Assembly: GCA_963556695.1 (NCBI GenBank)
Contig: CAUWAG010000012.1
Coordinates: 1,116,001 to 1,180,000 of the forward strand
From: Anthostomella pinea
Taxonomy: Eukaryota; Ascomycota; Sordariomycetes; Xylariales; Xylariaceae
Length of the DNA stretch: 64,000 nucleotides
Reading direction: 5' to 3'
Made by a program: the position numbers and the translations under genes. The stretch's first letter is position 1, and every line of letters starts with the position of its first letter. A model generated the notes under the pieces. That model saw nothing but the letters and a program-made list of their open reading frames with translations. It did no database searches and was not told the origin of the DNA. Positions 33,019-43,619 of this stretch are shown in pieces.

Positions 33019-33295
33019 ACGTGGAGCAGAAAACTGTCTAGGAGTTTACGTGGATATTATTCTCAGCCGATACCAGGAGGAGCTTGCATATACGATTGAT
33101 CGTAAAATGAACTGGTATACATTACCAGGAATATTTTAAAAAAGATTGTAGACCATTCGCCCTTCTCGACCCGCTTCTTTATAGACACCTTTCGGAGGCC
33201 CAAGTTAAGGCTTTATAACTAGCTGATCCACTTGAAAACATCGTCGTAAGGCGTTCGATGCACCTACGGTACTCTTAAGGATGATAGTTTAGTTT

Positions 33296-34383
33296 AGTTT
33301 AATCTATATAACGCCGTAGTGGCTCTAGGTTCCGGGTCCTTGTGGACATTTGGCGTGCAGGTGACTATCTTAGGGGCTACTATACAAGCCTTACTGTACG
33401 GGAAGCAGGGCATGTCTCCTTATTTCCCGCGATAACCTGCAAATCGAACCTCGAGGGCACACATATTATTCGGTCAGTTTCCGTTGGCCCCGCCATTTGG
33501 GCTCGTGCTCTGTGATATCTGGTTCGTAGTCGGTAGTCCGAATAGCGTCGAGGAGCGCCTCTCGCTTTGACATGGCAGTGCCTTGCGTCTAAAAGGCTGT
33601 AAGCTAGAAGGTAATTGAAACATAAGGAAAGATGGTAAGCATAGTAAAGATGTAGTAACAGGCGCATTAACGCCTGGTTGTCGATAAACTGATGTTCTGT
33701 GACTCTAAGACAGACTTTCGTGTAGAATTTTGTCCACTTGCAGAAGTCATTGAATTCCTTTGGGTGCGTTATCAGCCATTTCCAATAGGCTCTCCCTTCT
33801 GGTTCGGGTTCTCTGTTGTGTCCGCGGTTCCTTCGTGGCCACCTAGACCGTTTTGCGAGGGCTCTGTTGCAGAAGGCAAAGTGGGCTCGCGTTTTAATTC
33901 TCCCATAAGAGCAGTTGTAATGTTCTTCGTGCTTGAACCTGCTATGGTACCAGGTAATGTCTCCGTGGCCAGTTCTGGATGCGATAAGCCTATAGAGCGT
34001 TGGCCTGTCCAGCTTGAGCTCTGCTGGGCACTTGAGCGTGGTTTTCTAAAAGCCAAGACTTTTGTATTTGTCAGTGATGTTCTCGTCCCACCATTGCTGG
34101 TGTTCGCTTCAAATCTTTTTATTCAGAAGGCCTAAGACGCCCGCAAGCGTAGGTTTGGCCCCGGTAGGGATTGGCAAGGTAGTGCCTTCCTTTGTATTTA
34201 CGTCGGCCTCTTCGTTGCCTTGGATGTCCATGTGCCCTGGCACCTACTAGACCTGTACGTTGGCATACGTGTCCGAGATTTTGTAAAATTGTAAGAAAGC
34301 TTCTTGGGAGCTCCGAGCTGGTTCCCCCGCAGCCCGGAGAACACTGCTGTATTATCCAGACATAGGTGGATGGGAGCGCCACT
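33296..34383 (-). mobile_element. LINE family B, 5'-truncated 3' end
   Basis: Minus strand. RNase H remnant (HLCLDNTAVFSGLRG; GHMDIQGNEEAD in another frame), the C-terminal knuckle region (about 34060-33690, matching 44933-45350), a roughly 380-bp 3' UTR, and a tail of repeated TAAAC units at 33296-33312. The coding part has several stops and frame changes. It is interrupted upstream at about 34384 by a plus-strand LINE A insertion. Confidence 0.82.
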
Positions 34384-34806
34384 TATCATGAACGCTTTGG
34401 GCATACAGACTCGAATAATCATTGCAGTTGTGGTCAGAAGAAAACACCACAACATATTTTCTTTTATATGAGGCTGGGGAAAAATCGGCTGCTACCTAGG
34501 TACTTGCCTAGGACAGCTTGTTTACAATATTTAGGGGAGAGGAGCATAGAATGGACAAAATTCGTGGAGAAGAGCAAGTTCTTTTTAACAATCTGTCCCC
34601 AATAGATAGCTTTTCTTGAAGGACCAGATGAATGACCCCAAGGTCATACCGCCGCAACAACGGGGATGGGCCCGTGAGCGGGACTGACTGTACTTATTAT
34701 CTTGAGACCTCCACAACCCTGCGATGCAGAGGCTCTGGGAGGCGTGGTTTGCACTACTGAGGAGCTACCCCCCACATTAAATACAAAACAAACAAACAAA
34801 CAAACA
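34384..34806 (+). mobile_element. LINE family A, 5'-truncated, inserted in LINE B
   Basis: Starts abruptly in the RNase H-knuckle region (HERFGHTDSNNHCSCGQKKT, about 34384-34605), then the family A 3' UTR and the (AAAC)n tail ending about 34806. The same text ending CP[QR] is at 47858 in the long copy. The left junction lies inside LINE B RNase H, giving a nested, opposite-strand pair. No clear TSD was found. Confidence 0.82.
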
Positions 34807-34884
34807 ATAAATATAGAGAGCCTATTTATATAATAACTGGACTATATATTCTGCCATCATAGCTTCATAGTCCTTGCACACAAG

Positions 34885-35148
34885 AGATGACCGCATCGTC
34901 ACAGCCACGCACAACGAACGAACACCATTGCTCATCACAAAAATGGGTAAGCCAACCGGAAGCTCTCAAGCGCCGAATCTGGAAAACAGACATGGAATTT
35001 GACAACAAGACCCGCGGACTTCGATTCGCGATGATGGATCTATCTACTGCTAAGTTGTTCGTATTTATGGATGGACCATTCGCAAATAACAAGGACCAAT
35101 CGTCACAGATCGGTTTTATTCCTCAATTTAAATACTTGTTGGGTACCT
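34885..35148 (+). pseudogene. Copia RT/RNase H junction fragment
   Basis: The frame reads TRGLRFAMMDLSTAKLFVF and DGPFANNKDQSSQIGFI, the segment leading into RNase H of a Copia lineage distinct from the 17-21 kb element (where the equivalent is SDASFADNSIDRKSSQAYV). The first Asp position survives. It is cut on both sides, on the right by the pogo remnant. Confidence 0.7.
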
Positions 35149-35659
35149 TCTAGAACCCTGCATAATGCCGTACTTATTGACATTTGCCCGGTTTTCGGGT
35201 TTAATAAAGGCGAAATCCTCATAGCGGTCATGAAAGCCATTGATGTTGTCGGGAGTGGCAGCATTGATACGCTTGTAGTCAAGTTTTCTTCCCATCTTGG
35301 TCTTGATCTCGGGGTGCCTCCGGATGACTTTTCGCATGTAATGACCCCCTAAGTGATCCGATTTTCCCTGGGATTTTAAGATCCAGAGTCGCATTGCTGT
35401 GAGTTGGCGCATGGCCTGCCTTCTCTTGATGGAGGATCTATGAAACCACCTTGGTTTCCTGCTCAGGGCTCAATTTCTGCTTAGTACGAGCGCCCTTACG
35501 ATATGACTGCGTTTGGGTCATCGTGGTGCCTTCGAGCTTGCGAGAAAGGGTTGATTTCGGCACTCCATAGCGTTGGGAGGCCTTGCGAAGAGACAATTTG
35601 TCATCGTTCACAGCGGCAATTGCCTCGGCGAGGTCTTCGGAAGCGTGAAAAGGAGGCAT
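35149..35659 (-). pseudogene. pogo/Fot-type transposase N-terminus, broken
   Basis: Minus frame from 35659: EAIAAVNDDKLSLRKASQRY and GVPKSTLSRKL are the psq-type helix-turn-helix of pogo-superfamily transposases. A TAG follows VVS where relatives have Trp. After a frame change comes the CENP-B-type helix-turn-helix (IRRHPEIKTKMGRKLDYKRI ... FHDRYEDF), and it ends at EN-RANV-YGIMQG. The DDD catalytic domain is absent. No terminal inverted repeats were seen. Confidence 0.8.
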
Positions 35660-35759
35660 TTCAACGTACTGAAGCCTATGATGCTTACAGAAAAAAAGAA
35701 GAAAAAGAAACGCAGAACTTCTGCTGGATTGGAGGGGATAGGGGCACGGGAGCCGGGAC

Positions 35760-36719
35760 CCCTCAGTTCTAGGCCCGGGAGTGCTAACTTCCGACCCCCA
35801 CCACGGCCCGTCCCGCTGCAGCGTACCTAATGAATTCTACACTGGAAGAATCACCAAGAAAAGACGATTCGAATGCATTATTTACAGTATTTACAGCTTC
35901 ATTCTTGAAGGTGATATGGGTGGGTGCAAGTGTGGCCTTTTGGTATGGAAGCTGTCCCAATTTGGGGGCTGTCCCAACTTCATGCCCCCGCTGTTATAAG
36001 GCAGGCATCTACAATACAACAATGTCCACCCATATGTGTATTGGCCCTCAACACATCCTGATGGTCGTGCAGTATTCTGCCAATATATTCAGCCTCCTCT
36101 TGACTGAGGAGTGGTAGTGGTGCTATGACAGTTGTAGTAGGCTCTAAGACGTGCGCAATGGAGATAAAAGCTACGGCATGATTGAAGCTGATGCACGACT
36201 GATGCGTGGCTGATGCATAGCTGATGCCTCGGTTATCCCAATTGCGATGGGTGTCCACACGTAAGCATTCGCGTATGCCCTCGCTGAGCAGTCCGCTGCT
36301 ATGATCTCAATCCGAGTCGCCTCTTAACTTGCTTTACTCATGGCCCGCCGGCGGCTGTAATAATAATGAGTCAGGAAGCAACCCAGCATGTCTGGTATTC
36401 AATCATTCTCGAACCGACATGGCCCATTACTCGAAATACCAGTCGGTGGCGACATTGCCAGAGAGGGCTCTGCTGTAGCGCCGACGTGACCTCCTCGGGG
36501 TTTCGCATTGCCGCAAATAAATTATTGGACTTTGACTCGCAGTATTTGTGAACGTGCCTTGTGGGTGGGGGGCTGTCTGAAGGATGCCACAGAGCCAGTG
36601 ATTCACTTTGGTGTAGGAGTTCTGTCGCGACCATCATCCGCCTGAAAACGTTGTTGCGTAGCCTCTCGACCTATCCCCGACTAACGTTGGTCGGGTGTAT
36701 GCCTTGGGCTTGCGGCCTC
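35760..36719. other. Spacer with short GCTGATGC repeats
   Basis: No gene. At about 36185-36235 the unit GCTGATGC(A/G) recurs four to five times (GCTGATGCACGACTGATGCG), similar to the array in the LINE scrap at 9246-9305, hinting at a second relic of that LINE. Confidence 0.4.
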
Positions 36720-37851
36720 CTAGGCATTATGTCTTTCTACATACTCAATCATCGGGTTCACCCCACGCAGCCAACGGACGAATTTCCTTGACTGGATCTT
36801 GCCCACTTCCAGCGGGCTTCCTTCGCTGAGGTCAAACACTAGCTCCACAATATTGCTGACATCGCCCCCCAACTTGAGCGATATGATGCTATTGTTGTAT
36901 GAACTGGCGAGGGGCATCCTCCAAAACCCGACTACATTAGCCGGCTCGATCATAGCCTTTACCGGAGAGCCCACCGTACCTATCGTTGTCTTGTCTTCGT
37001 TATAGAAGAGTTTTAGGCAGGCTTCTCCACTCGACTGTTTCCATAATACGCCACCATTACGATATAGCGATACTTCGAACTCATAAGCGCTTAGAAATGG
37101 CCTGATAGGCGATAGAATCGTTGCGTAATCTTTTCTTGGCTCGTTCTTCCTCGAGTGTCGGGAGCCTGGACTTTCTGGCCCCTTTCGTGAGCTCGATAGT
37201 CGCGGCAGAAGCTGCCACCGCGACTCTGCCTCGAGCATGCTCAACGGTGGGAATAGAGATGCTTCTTGCATAGGAATAGTCGGTGGGCATGGTCTGAGTG
37301 CTTGCATTGCAATATTGGGCTGCATCAGTATTTGTGGAGGTATCAGAATAGTGAGCACCAATAGGGATAATAACACCACTTGTATTATTAGAGGGCGTAA
37401 TAGGCAATGCGTCGACAGCACCGACCTTGGCGATGTTTCGGGCAGATCTTGACTCAGAGTCGATTGTTCTGTGCAGGCAATTGCTTGCTTTAGGACCCCT
37501 AGGTCGGCCTGGTCCGCGCTTAAGGTTACTGGGCTGCGGGTTGGCATTGTTCTGAGCAAGATCCTGTTCAAATCTGGGATCAAAAACGAGCGGGCGGTCA
37601 GGAGGCCCTAAGCCAGGTTTGGAGTAAGGTCGGAGCTTTGTCTGGCGAGCACTTCTCCGCGGGCGTTGAGTTTTCATTTCGCTCTCGCGTTCCGGGTTTA
37701 TAAATCGCCGTTTTTCACGCCTGCCGGCAGGAGCCTCGTCGGGCGTCGGTGCTTGAAGTATCACTTCAATCTGTGCTCGTTTGCGAGAGACAGCACTGTG
37801 GTTCTCACTACCTGGTGAACCCGAGTATCCCGATAAAGCAGCATTGTCCAT
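36720..37851 (-). pseudogene. AT-hook protein with C-terminal beta-rich domain, one frameshift
   Basis: The first frame (37851-37081) starts MDNAALSGYSGSPGSENHS and is basic: KRRFINPERE, RPRRSARQTKLRP, and an AT-hook LKRGPGRPRGPK (about residues 110-121), implying minor-groove DNA binding. Coding text then moves by one base near 37085-37110 to a second frame ending at 36720 with a compact domain (AYEFEVSLYRNGGVLW, IEPANVVGFWRMPL, LRGVNPMIEYVE). No GT..AG intron reconciles the frames, so an indel is likely. The C-terminal domain has a PH-like strand pattern, but I do not recognise the family. Confidence 0.55.
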
Positions 37852-38129
37852 TTGCAGTGCTTCACTTCAGACAGCAGAGCAACGCTCAAGGGATAGTTGA
37901 TTGTGGGAAAGCAATTCTATCAAGAAGTCAAGGATCGGGGAGTATGTATGGCGTCAATACGTCGGGGTCAAAGAAGCCAGTGAGATATAGATGCATACAA
38001 TGACTAGATGAGTATCCGCTTGGCCAGGATCTTCTCAATGTTAAACTTGCAGACGACGAATTCACTGGCGGAGACGTCTTCTTCGTTGAGAGATGGCCCG
38101 GATGGGGAGGAGAAGTTGGAGAGAAGTTG

Positions 38130-38290
38130 GGAGGAGCCAGCGCCTGGGTGTGCGTGGACAACACAGGAGCGATCTGGGGACTCCGTGGCAACGCTGCAGT
38201 GTCTTGCCAGCGCGCATACCGAAAGTCTGATGCCGCAGCCGGGATCCAGGAGGTTACTACGAAGTGGTGCCCTGGCCATTGTGTCACCAT
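38130..38290 (+). pseudogene. LINE RNase H scrap (family of 25831-26799)
   Basis: The text AWVCVDNTGAIWGLRGNAAV and TTKWCPGHC matches the RNase H core of the frame at 25831-26799 closely. It is cut before the second Asp loop and after the GHC motif. Flanks are unrelated. Confidence 0.75.
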
Positions 38291-38483
38291 AAAAACCCGG
38301 CAGGCGCCTACTGGTTCGCAGGGAGGTTATACTGCATGTCGACATGAGGTGGTAATGGATCATAGGATTGGTTGGACAACAGCCAGGAAAGATGAAACAT
38401 AATTATAAACAGGGACTAGATCGCTAACAGGAGCTGAACCACGGGTTAGAACCGGATTATAAAGCAGGAATTGGATCAAGACC

Positions 38484-38644
38484 AGGACGGAGAATGGGCT
38501 TAGCGTCCTAGCCTGGTGTTTCCTTGTTTCTGACATGTATGTAAATGAGTGGTCACGAGTGACTCGTAGATAGCCTCACTTAATCCCATGCATGTATATC
38601 ACACTATGTCACTGCCTCCGGCCCAATCCTTCATAGCCGCTCGA
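38484..38644 (-). repeat. Dispersed repeat Y, copy 2
   Basis: Inverted counterpart of 23321-23480. Differences are mostly transitions (for example GTGTGATAC vs GTGTGATAT). Confidence 0.65.
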
Positions 38645-38754
38645 CTCCACAGGAGGGCCAACAAGCAAGACACGGCCACCACCTCTATTACCAAAGCGTG
38701 AGGCTGCTTATTCCCCTCTATTTCACGCCAAGATTACCAAGAGAGTCATTGTTA

Positions 38755-39115
38755 GCCACGGGTCTTGCCGTGGTCTCTAAGGGGGCCTGAATCTCCGTTC
38801 TTTTTCAACACCTTCACGATGATCTTACGCACCAGGGAGTACGAAGGGGCTAGTCCTAGCTTCTCCTGACGCAAAATCCAGTTGACTTTATTACTTTCAT
38901 GAGCAGGGGAGAGTCTCTGTTGGTGTATATGGCCTTCGCCTTTCAAGGGCTTGCCATTAACTCGGTCAGAGAGTGGCAGGGACGCCGTGTTTTGAGCGCT
39001 TTTTTGCAGCGAGAGGCCCTCATCTGTGATATCTAAGATGTCATTCGCCATCTGATCCTCCGTATACGGTTTGGTTTTGTTGATGACCTTGGAGGGTTGA
39101 AGAGCGGGGCACGCC
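38755..39115 (-). pseudogene. pogo-type transposase N-terminal fragment
   Basis: The minus frame contains MANDILDITDEGLSLQKSAQ and PLSDRVNGKPLKGEGHI (psq helix-turn-helix), then LSPAHESNKVNWILRQEKL and the beginning of the CENP-B domain (LVRKIIVKVLKKNGD). It ends there. It is a different pogo family from 35149-35659. No catalytic domain or terminal inverted repeats are present. Confidence 0.78.
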
Positions 39116-39469
39116 GTATGGATGGGCCTGATCATGGTGGAGGTGGTCGAGCGACAAGCTGCAGCTTCAATGTCGCGCCAAATAGCAAGAAAGCCACACA
39201 TGCCCGATGCCCATATCGAGGCCAACCCTGAAGGGTGGAGGTCTGATCTGGCAAAGCTAAGGGGAAGGGAAGGAACACGTCTCAGGCCGTTGCATCGACT
39301 CTATATGGTAAATAGAGGCCCATTCTCTAGCCATTCCCATTCTGGACCTGGAGCTTGTTCAGACAGGCGAATGTAGGGTTGGCAAATCTGCACAGCAGAC
39401 AGTCAGGGCGACTCCCGGCAACTGGTTGGAAAGAGGAACATCTGCCGCCTGCGACTGCAGCATTGGGGC

Positions 39470-39690
39470 CCGGCAGTCACGGATCTGGAGGTACCTCGGA
39501 CAGACCTCGGTCCTGGAGCAAGAGACTCGATAGTCACGGGTCTGGAGATGGCTCGGGCAGCTGGAGAAAAGACTCGACAGTCACGAATCTGGAGGTACCT
39601 CAAACAGACCGCGGTGCTGGAGCAAGAAACTCAACAGTCACGGGTCTGGAGATGCCTCAGACAGTCCTCGGCGCTGGAGCACAGGATGAG
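39470..39690 (+). repeat. Minisatellite, about four units of 56-58 bp
   Basis: Units of the form CAGTCACGGRTCTGGAGRT.CCTC.GACAG.CCTCGG..CTGGAGCAAGA recur at about 39473, 39530, 39578 and 39634 with several substitutions each. The frame through it stays open (39355-39777), giving a Gly/Ser-rich repeat peptide, but no domain flanks it, so I do not call a gene. Confidence 0.7.
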
Positions 39691-39779
39691 CTCCTCAACT
39701 CCTCAACTCCTATCATAAGAAGAGGAGGAGGACAAGGACGAGACTCAAGACTCCTGTGGAGGGAATTACCCTGCTGAGC

Positions 39780-41126
39780 CAGACCGAGATTCACAACATG
39801 CGGGAAGTGCGCTCTCTTATATGCTCACTCATAGTGGGGATATTTCGATTATTAATTCGCAGCTCTGACTATTTAGTCCCTCCCTTGTTCGCCCCACACC
39901 ACCTACTTCTAATCCCCACCCACTCCTCATTTACCGGCGGGTTCGCGTAATTCCAATTGAGGCGATGATCTTCTGCAGTCCTAGGAAACATCGGCATCGC
40001 CCTTTACTCCTTTGCCCCCTTGTGGCCTTATGGACGGCGCCGTGCGATGCTTTCTCATCTCGGCCGCCAGGAACTCCGGGGCTTCGGTTACAAGTCTGAC
40101 TGCAAAATGGACAAGTGACTGGGACCTTTTCTCGTAGAAGCTAATAACTCTATCTACCAGATCTACGTGGTTTCTTTCTCATCAATGCATACGTCATTTT
40201 ATGTAGTAAATATGTTCGCTTTTAGAAAGCCATCCTTCTCATTTGATCTGATCTCCCAGCACATCGGTACGCTAAACAAGTATGCTTTTATCCTCTTGTT
40301 AGCGGTAAACATAGGCTACCACTATGGCTTCACCAGTCCTTGTTCGTATTATGTTAGACGTTATGCTCATAGATACAGTTCGAATCTTTAAAGCCGTATC
40401 GTGGATCCAGAACTGGATTCCCTTGGCAATGCATTACTACGAGAACTGTCCAAGCCTGGCAGGAGGCTTTATCGTCCCCACTTCACACTATTTCGCAGAC
40501 AGGGCCTTTCACAACATCTACTACACGTCTTCTGAAATGATATTTTAAATGCAGCGAAGCCCTCTTTCTTAGCTAAACACCGCCTAGACCTCATCTTTCT
40601 CTGGTTTGATATATTCAAATACAACCATGACATTGAACCAGCAGTCATTTCAACCCCCCCACAGGGGGTGTTTGGAGGTGGCAGTGCCATGATGGTCATA
40701 CCCTTGTAGCGAGACCATTAGGACATTTCGGCCACCGGGCCCAACAGCAGAAATTCTAGAAACAAGACAATCTACACTGAATACAACGATTGAGTGCAGA
40801 AAATTCATCGGATGACATTAAAGTAATCTGCCAATCGACTAGCAGATTGTTGGAAAAAAAAAATATAAAGTACTTTGTTTTTAGGTTGAAACGTCGGTTT
40901 AGCAGGTATGGGGAATAATATTGGAGTAAAGTTGAGCGTAAAGCTGGGAGTTGGGAGGAGAGTTGGGAGAAGACCATCATGAGCTTGAGGGCACTGATGC
41001 GGGAGCGTGATGACTCTTTTCACACACAATGACAAGCTGCCTATGGAACGCACCTGCTTGCTAACCTCTGCGTTTGCTTTAACAGCGCACGTGACTTAAT
41101 CGGTCATTATGGGTGATTATCGCTTT
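39780..41126. other. No gene seen
   Basis: Short frames only. A CCCCCCCACAGGGGGTG hairpin-like stretch occurs near 40655. This flank received the SINE at 41139. Confidence 0.45.
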
Positions 41127-41138
41127 AAACTCAGAAAG

Positions 41139-41230
41139 GGCCGTATGGCGCAATGGTCAAATGCGCCTGGTTGTGTTCTCGTTTGTGCGGTGGGCGACGA
41201 GAACAAGTGGGTTCGAATCCTGCTATGGCC
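41139..41230 (+). promoter_or_regulatory. tRNA-like pol III promoter head of SINE copy 2
   Basis: Same 92-nt structure as in copy 1: acceptor-like GGCCGTA/TATGGCC, A box TGGCGCAATGG and B box GGTTCGAATCC. The spacing of 53 bp between the A-box end and the B-box start is within the range pol III tolerates. Confidence 0.72.
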
Positions 41231-41707
41231 CCCTTCTGACCCGGCTTGTGCGAGTCGACAACCAGCACACGACAGTGGAGAGGCCCCATTTTATCGCAGA
41301 GCCCGATAGCCAAGCAGCTTGTCTCCACAATACCCACTCCTGCGAGGTTTTCCCCCTTGTGGTTTCCCTCGCCAGCAGATAACAAACACCTACTCAACCC
41401 ACCAATGCGACATATATCGAACGGCTACTGGAACAATATGTACACCAGAGAACTGAGGTTCACTGGGTCGCTTTGTCACTAGATAGGAGGTTTTTCTGAC
41501 GGAATCGTGTTTGGGTATTGACTAAAACCATCTGAACACTCCAGATTGGTACCGCTACAGCGAGGATAGGCTCGTGCGCGGATCTGAATGTATCTAATTT
41601 GACACCTCTACAACCTTGCGATGCAATGGCTCTGGGAGGCGTGGTTTGCACTACTGAGGAGCTACCCCCCACGTTAAATACAAAACAAACAAACAAACAA
41701 ACAAACA
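41139..41707 (+). mobile_element. SINE copy 2: tRNA-like head, LINE-type 3' tail
   Basis: 569 bp, plus orientation, bounded by a perfect 12-bp TSD AAACTCAGAAAG (41127-41138 and 41708-41719). It begins GGCCGTATGG exactly after the TSD. The A box is at 41146-41156 and the B box at 41210-41220. The body is nearly identical to 3766-4325. The 3' part (about 41605-41707) is the LINE A 3' end with (AAAC)n, the number of AAAC units differing from copy 1, as expected of tail slippage. It lacks any retained protein-coding frame. Confidence 0.9.
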
Positions 41708-41719
41708 AAACTCAGAAAG

Positions 41720-43619
41720 AGACAAAGCTGCTGCCGCAGCCTTGAGATTCCTCCTTCCTCGCTTTCGGACAAGACCCTCTGTCCCTGGAATTTTTGTAAA
41801 GCTGCATATTGCCTTCTGCATCGTCTGCCTTGCAAGCGGCCTCTCTGCTGCCACTCCCGAAGCTTCTGGTTCTGCTCCTCTCGAACGCGCTGCTCGTATT
41901 CTTTGGTCAGGATCTGCTCTCGCTGAAATTCTGAGAGCTGCGGCGAAACTGTTTCATTGGGACTTCTCTCTGTTTGTATTGGGAGGCACGACAATGGAAG
42001 ATGGTGAAACTGGTGATGTATTGTTGTCCAAGGCGGCAGGGCAGAAGGGCTGGATAGCTATGGCTACGTGTCCAAGGCTGCCTGGCAGCCGGTGGCACCA
42101 GCCAACATTTTGTGTAAGCTCCATGCTTCAAACAGCATATTGAGGTTGTCGATGGTAGGTTGAAAGAAATCGGTCGTTTGCATCAAAAGGCTGTTGGCTC
42201 TCTTTGGCTGGTATAGCGCTACGCGGTGGCCCGAGCTTTCTTGTCAATCTGTCAATCCTCATAATCTGTATAACCTGCCAATCTGCACCATCCGCCACCA
42301 TTGCTTCATATGACTACTAATAACTAATCATTTTTAGTTGTTATGTATTCCATTGCGTATGCCTGATAATCAGTCACAGACTGCGACTCAGTAATATTTT
42401 CAAGCCCCTGGGGGTCAGTAACAGCCAATACTTTTTGCCCTGGAATGATTGGTTATCAGTGTCATGGTCGGTTGATGGGATAGACACCACAGCTCGAAGG
42501 CGCCTAACCAGCTGCTGACGTGCCTAAGTTAGTAAAAGAACCGATGGATTGTCGCGGCAGCCAAATACCCCCGTCGCCTCCAATTGTACGCCATCTCGAA
42601 GCACGTGGAACGCGCCGGCGCCGCAACCCAAGAGCCTACTAAACAAGAACGCGTCTAAGAACTGCAGCTAATACATTGACGCATTGTATCGATCATCCAC
42701 CGCTGGCCATACAGATCTTCATGCCTACAGTAAAGCTGCATATGTGTCACAGAACCTACACAGACCTTGGGCGTAGAGGCTTGGCCGCGGGCTTAGAGAC
42801 TCCTATGGCGAGCCAGCGAACCGCCGTCGGCTGTCCTCCTGCTGCCACACAAGGCGCTCGTGCATGGTGTTGTGGATCTGGTCCGGCCTTCTGCTATGTT
42901 GCTGTGAAAGTATTCTCCTGGTGGTAGCGAATCACTCTGACGACTAATCATTCTGGGCCGCTTCTTAACTACGTAATGATATGACTCACAGAAAAACTTG
43001 GGCGTAAGACTTAGACCTGCAAGGCTGAGCATCACTGAGGCTTAGGCACACCTACACCCCTGTCAATGATTCGTTACCGTTGTCGTGAGATCATATACCC
43101 CCAGACAGATTTCTCCCAGGAAAATCTATATGAACAGTGCTAATTGCTATAATATTGTACATTATGATATCTAAAGATCTAATTAGAGTATCGTGTTGGA
43201 GCAGGCTTGATCGATTAATCATAATACTTGAGTATGGGTCAAGGTCATGATGTTGCTGATGGATAGATTGGGAAGTCTAGCTAGACTCGAAGGTCTGGCT
43301 AAGTGACCTCACACTCCGGTATCTAATCTTATCTTATAAGTCATATATATTAGCATAGGAATAGCGTGGATCTAACAATGTCCATATTTTCAATAATTGA
43401 CGACATTAGTATTCCATGCTGTGCGGCTCATAGTGGTATGTACTGGATGGCGTGGATAGACTGCTTAACATCTTATTTCTATGCGTAGTCTAAGCCGATA
43501 TCATCCTAGTTGTCTGCCTCGCTGTCGCTGAGGTGTTTGCCACCGTGGTCATAGTCAAGCCGTTTGGTCGAAGTAAGAGTCTTGCTATCCGCTCCTCGGC
43601 TGGTCATGGCGTCCAACTT
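41720..43619. other. No confident gene; possible coding relic on minus strand near 41740-41990
   Basis: The minus frame 41994-41740 reads QREQILTKEYEQRVREEQNQ and EWQQRGRLQGRRCRRQYAAL, a charged helical text that looks like a protein remnant into which the SINE jumped, family unknown. The rest, to 43619, shows no coding signal. Confidence 0.35.
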
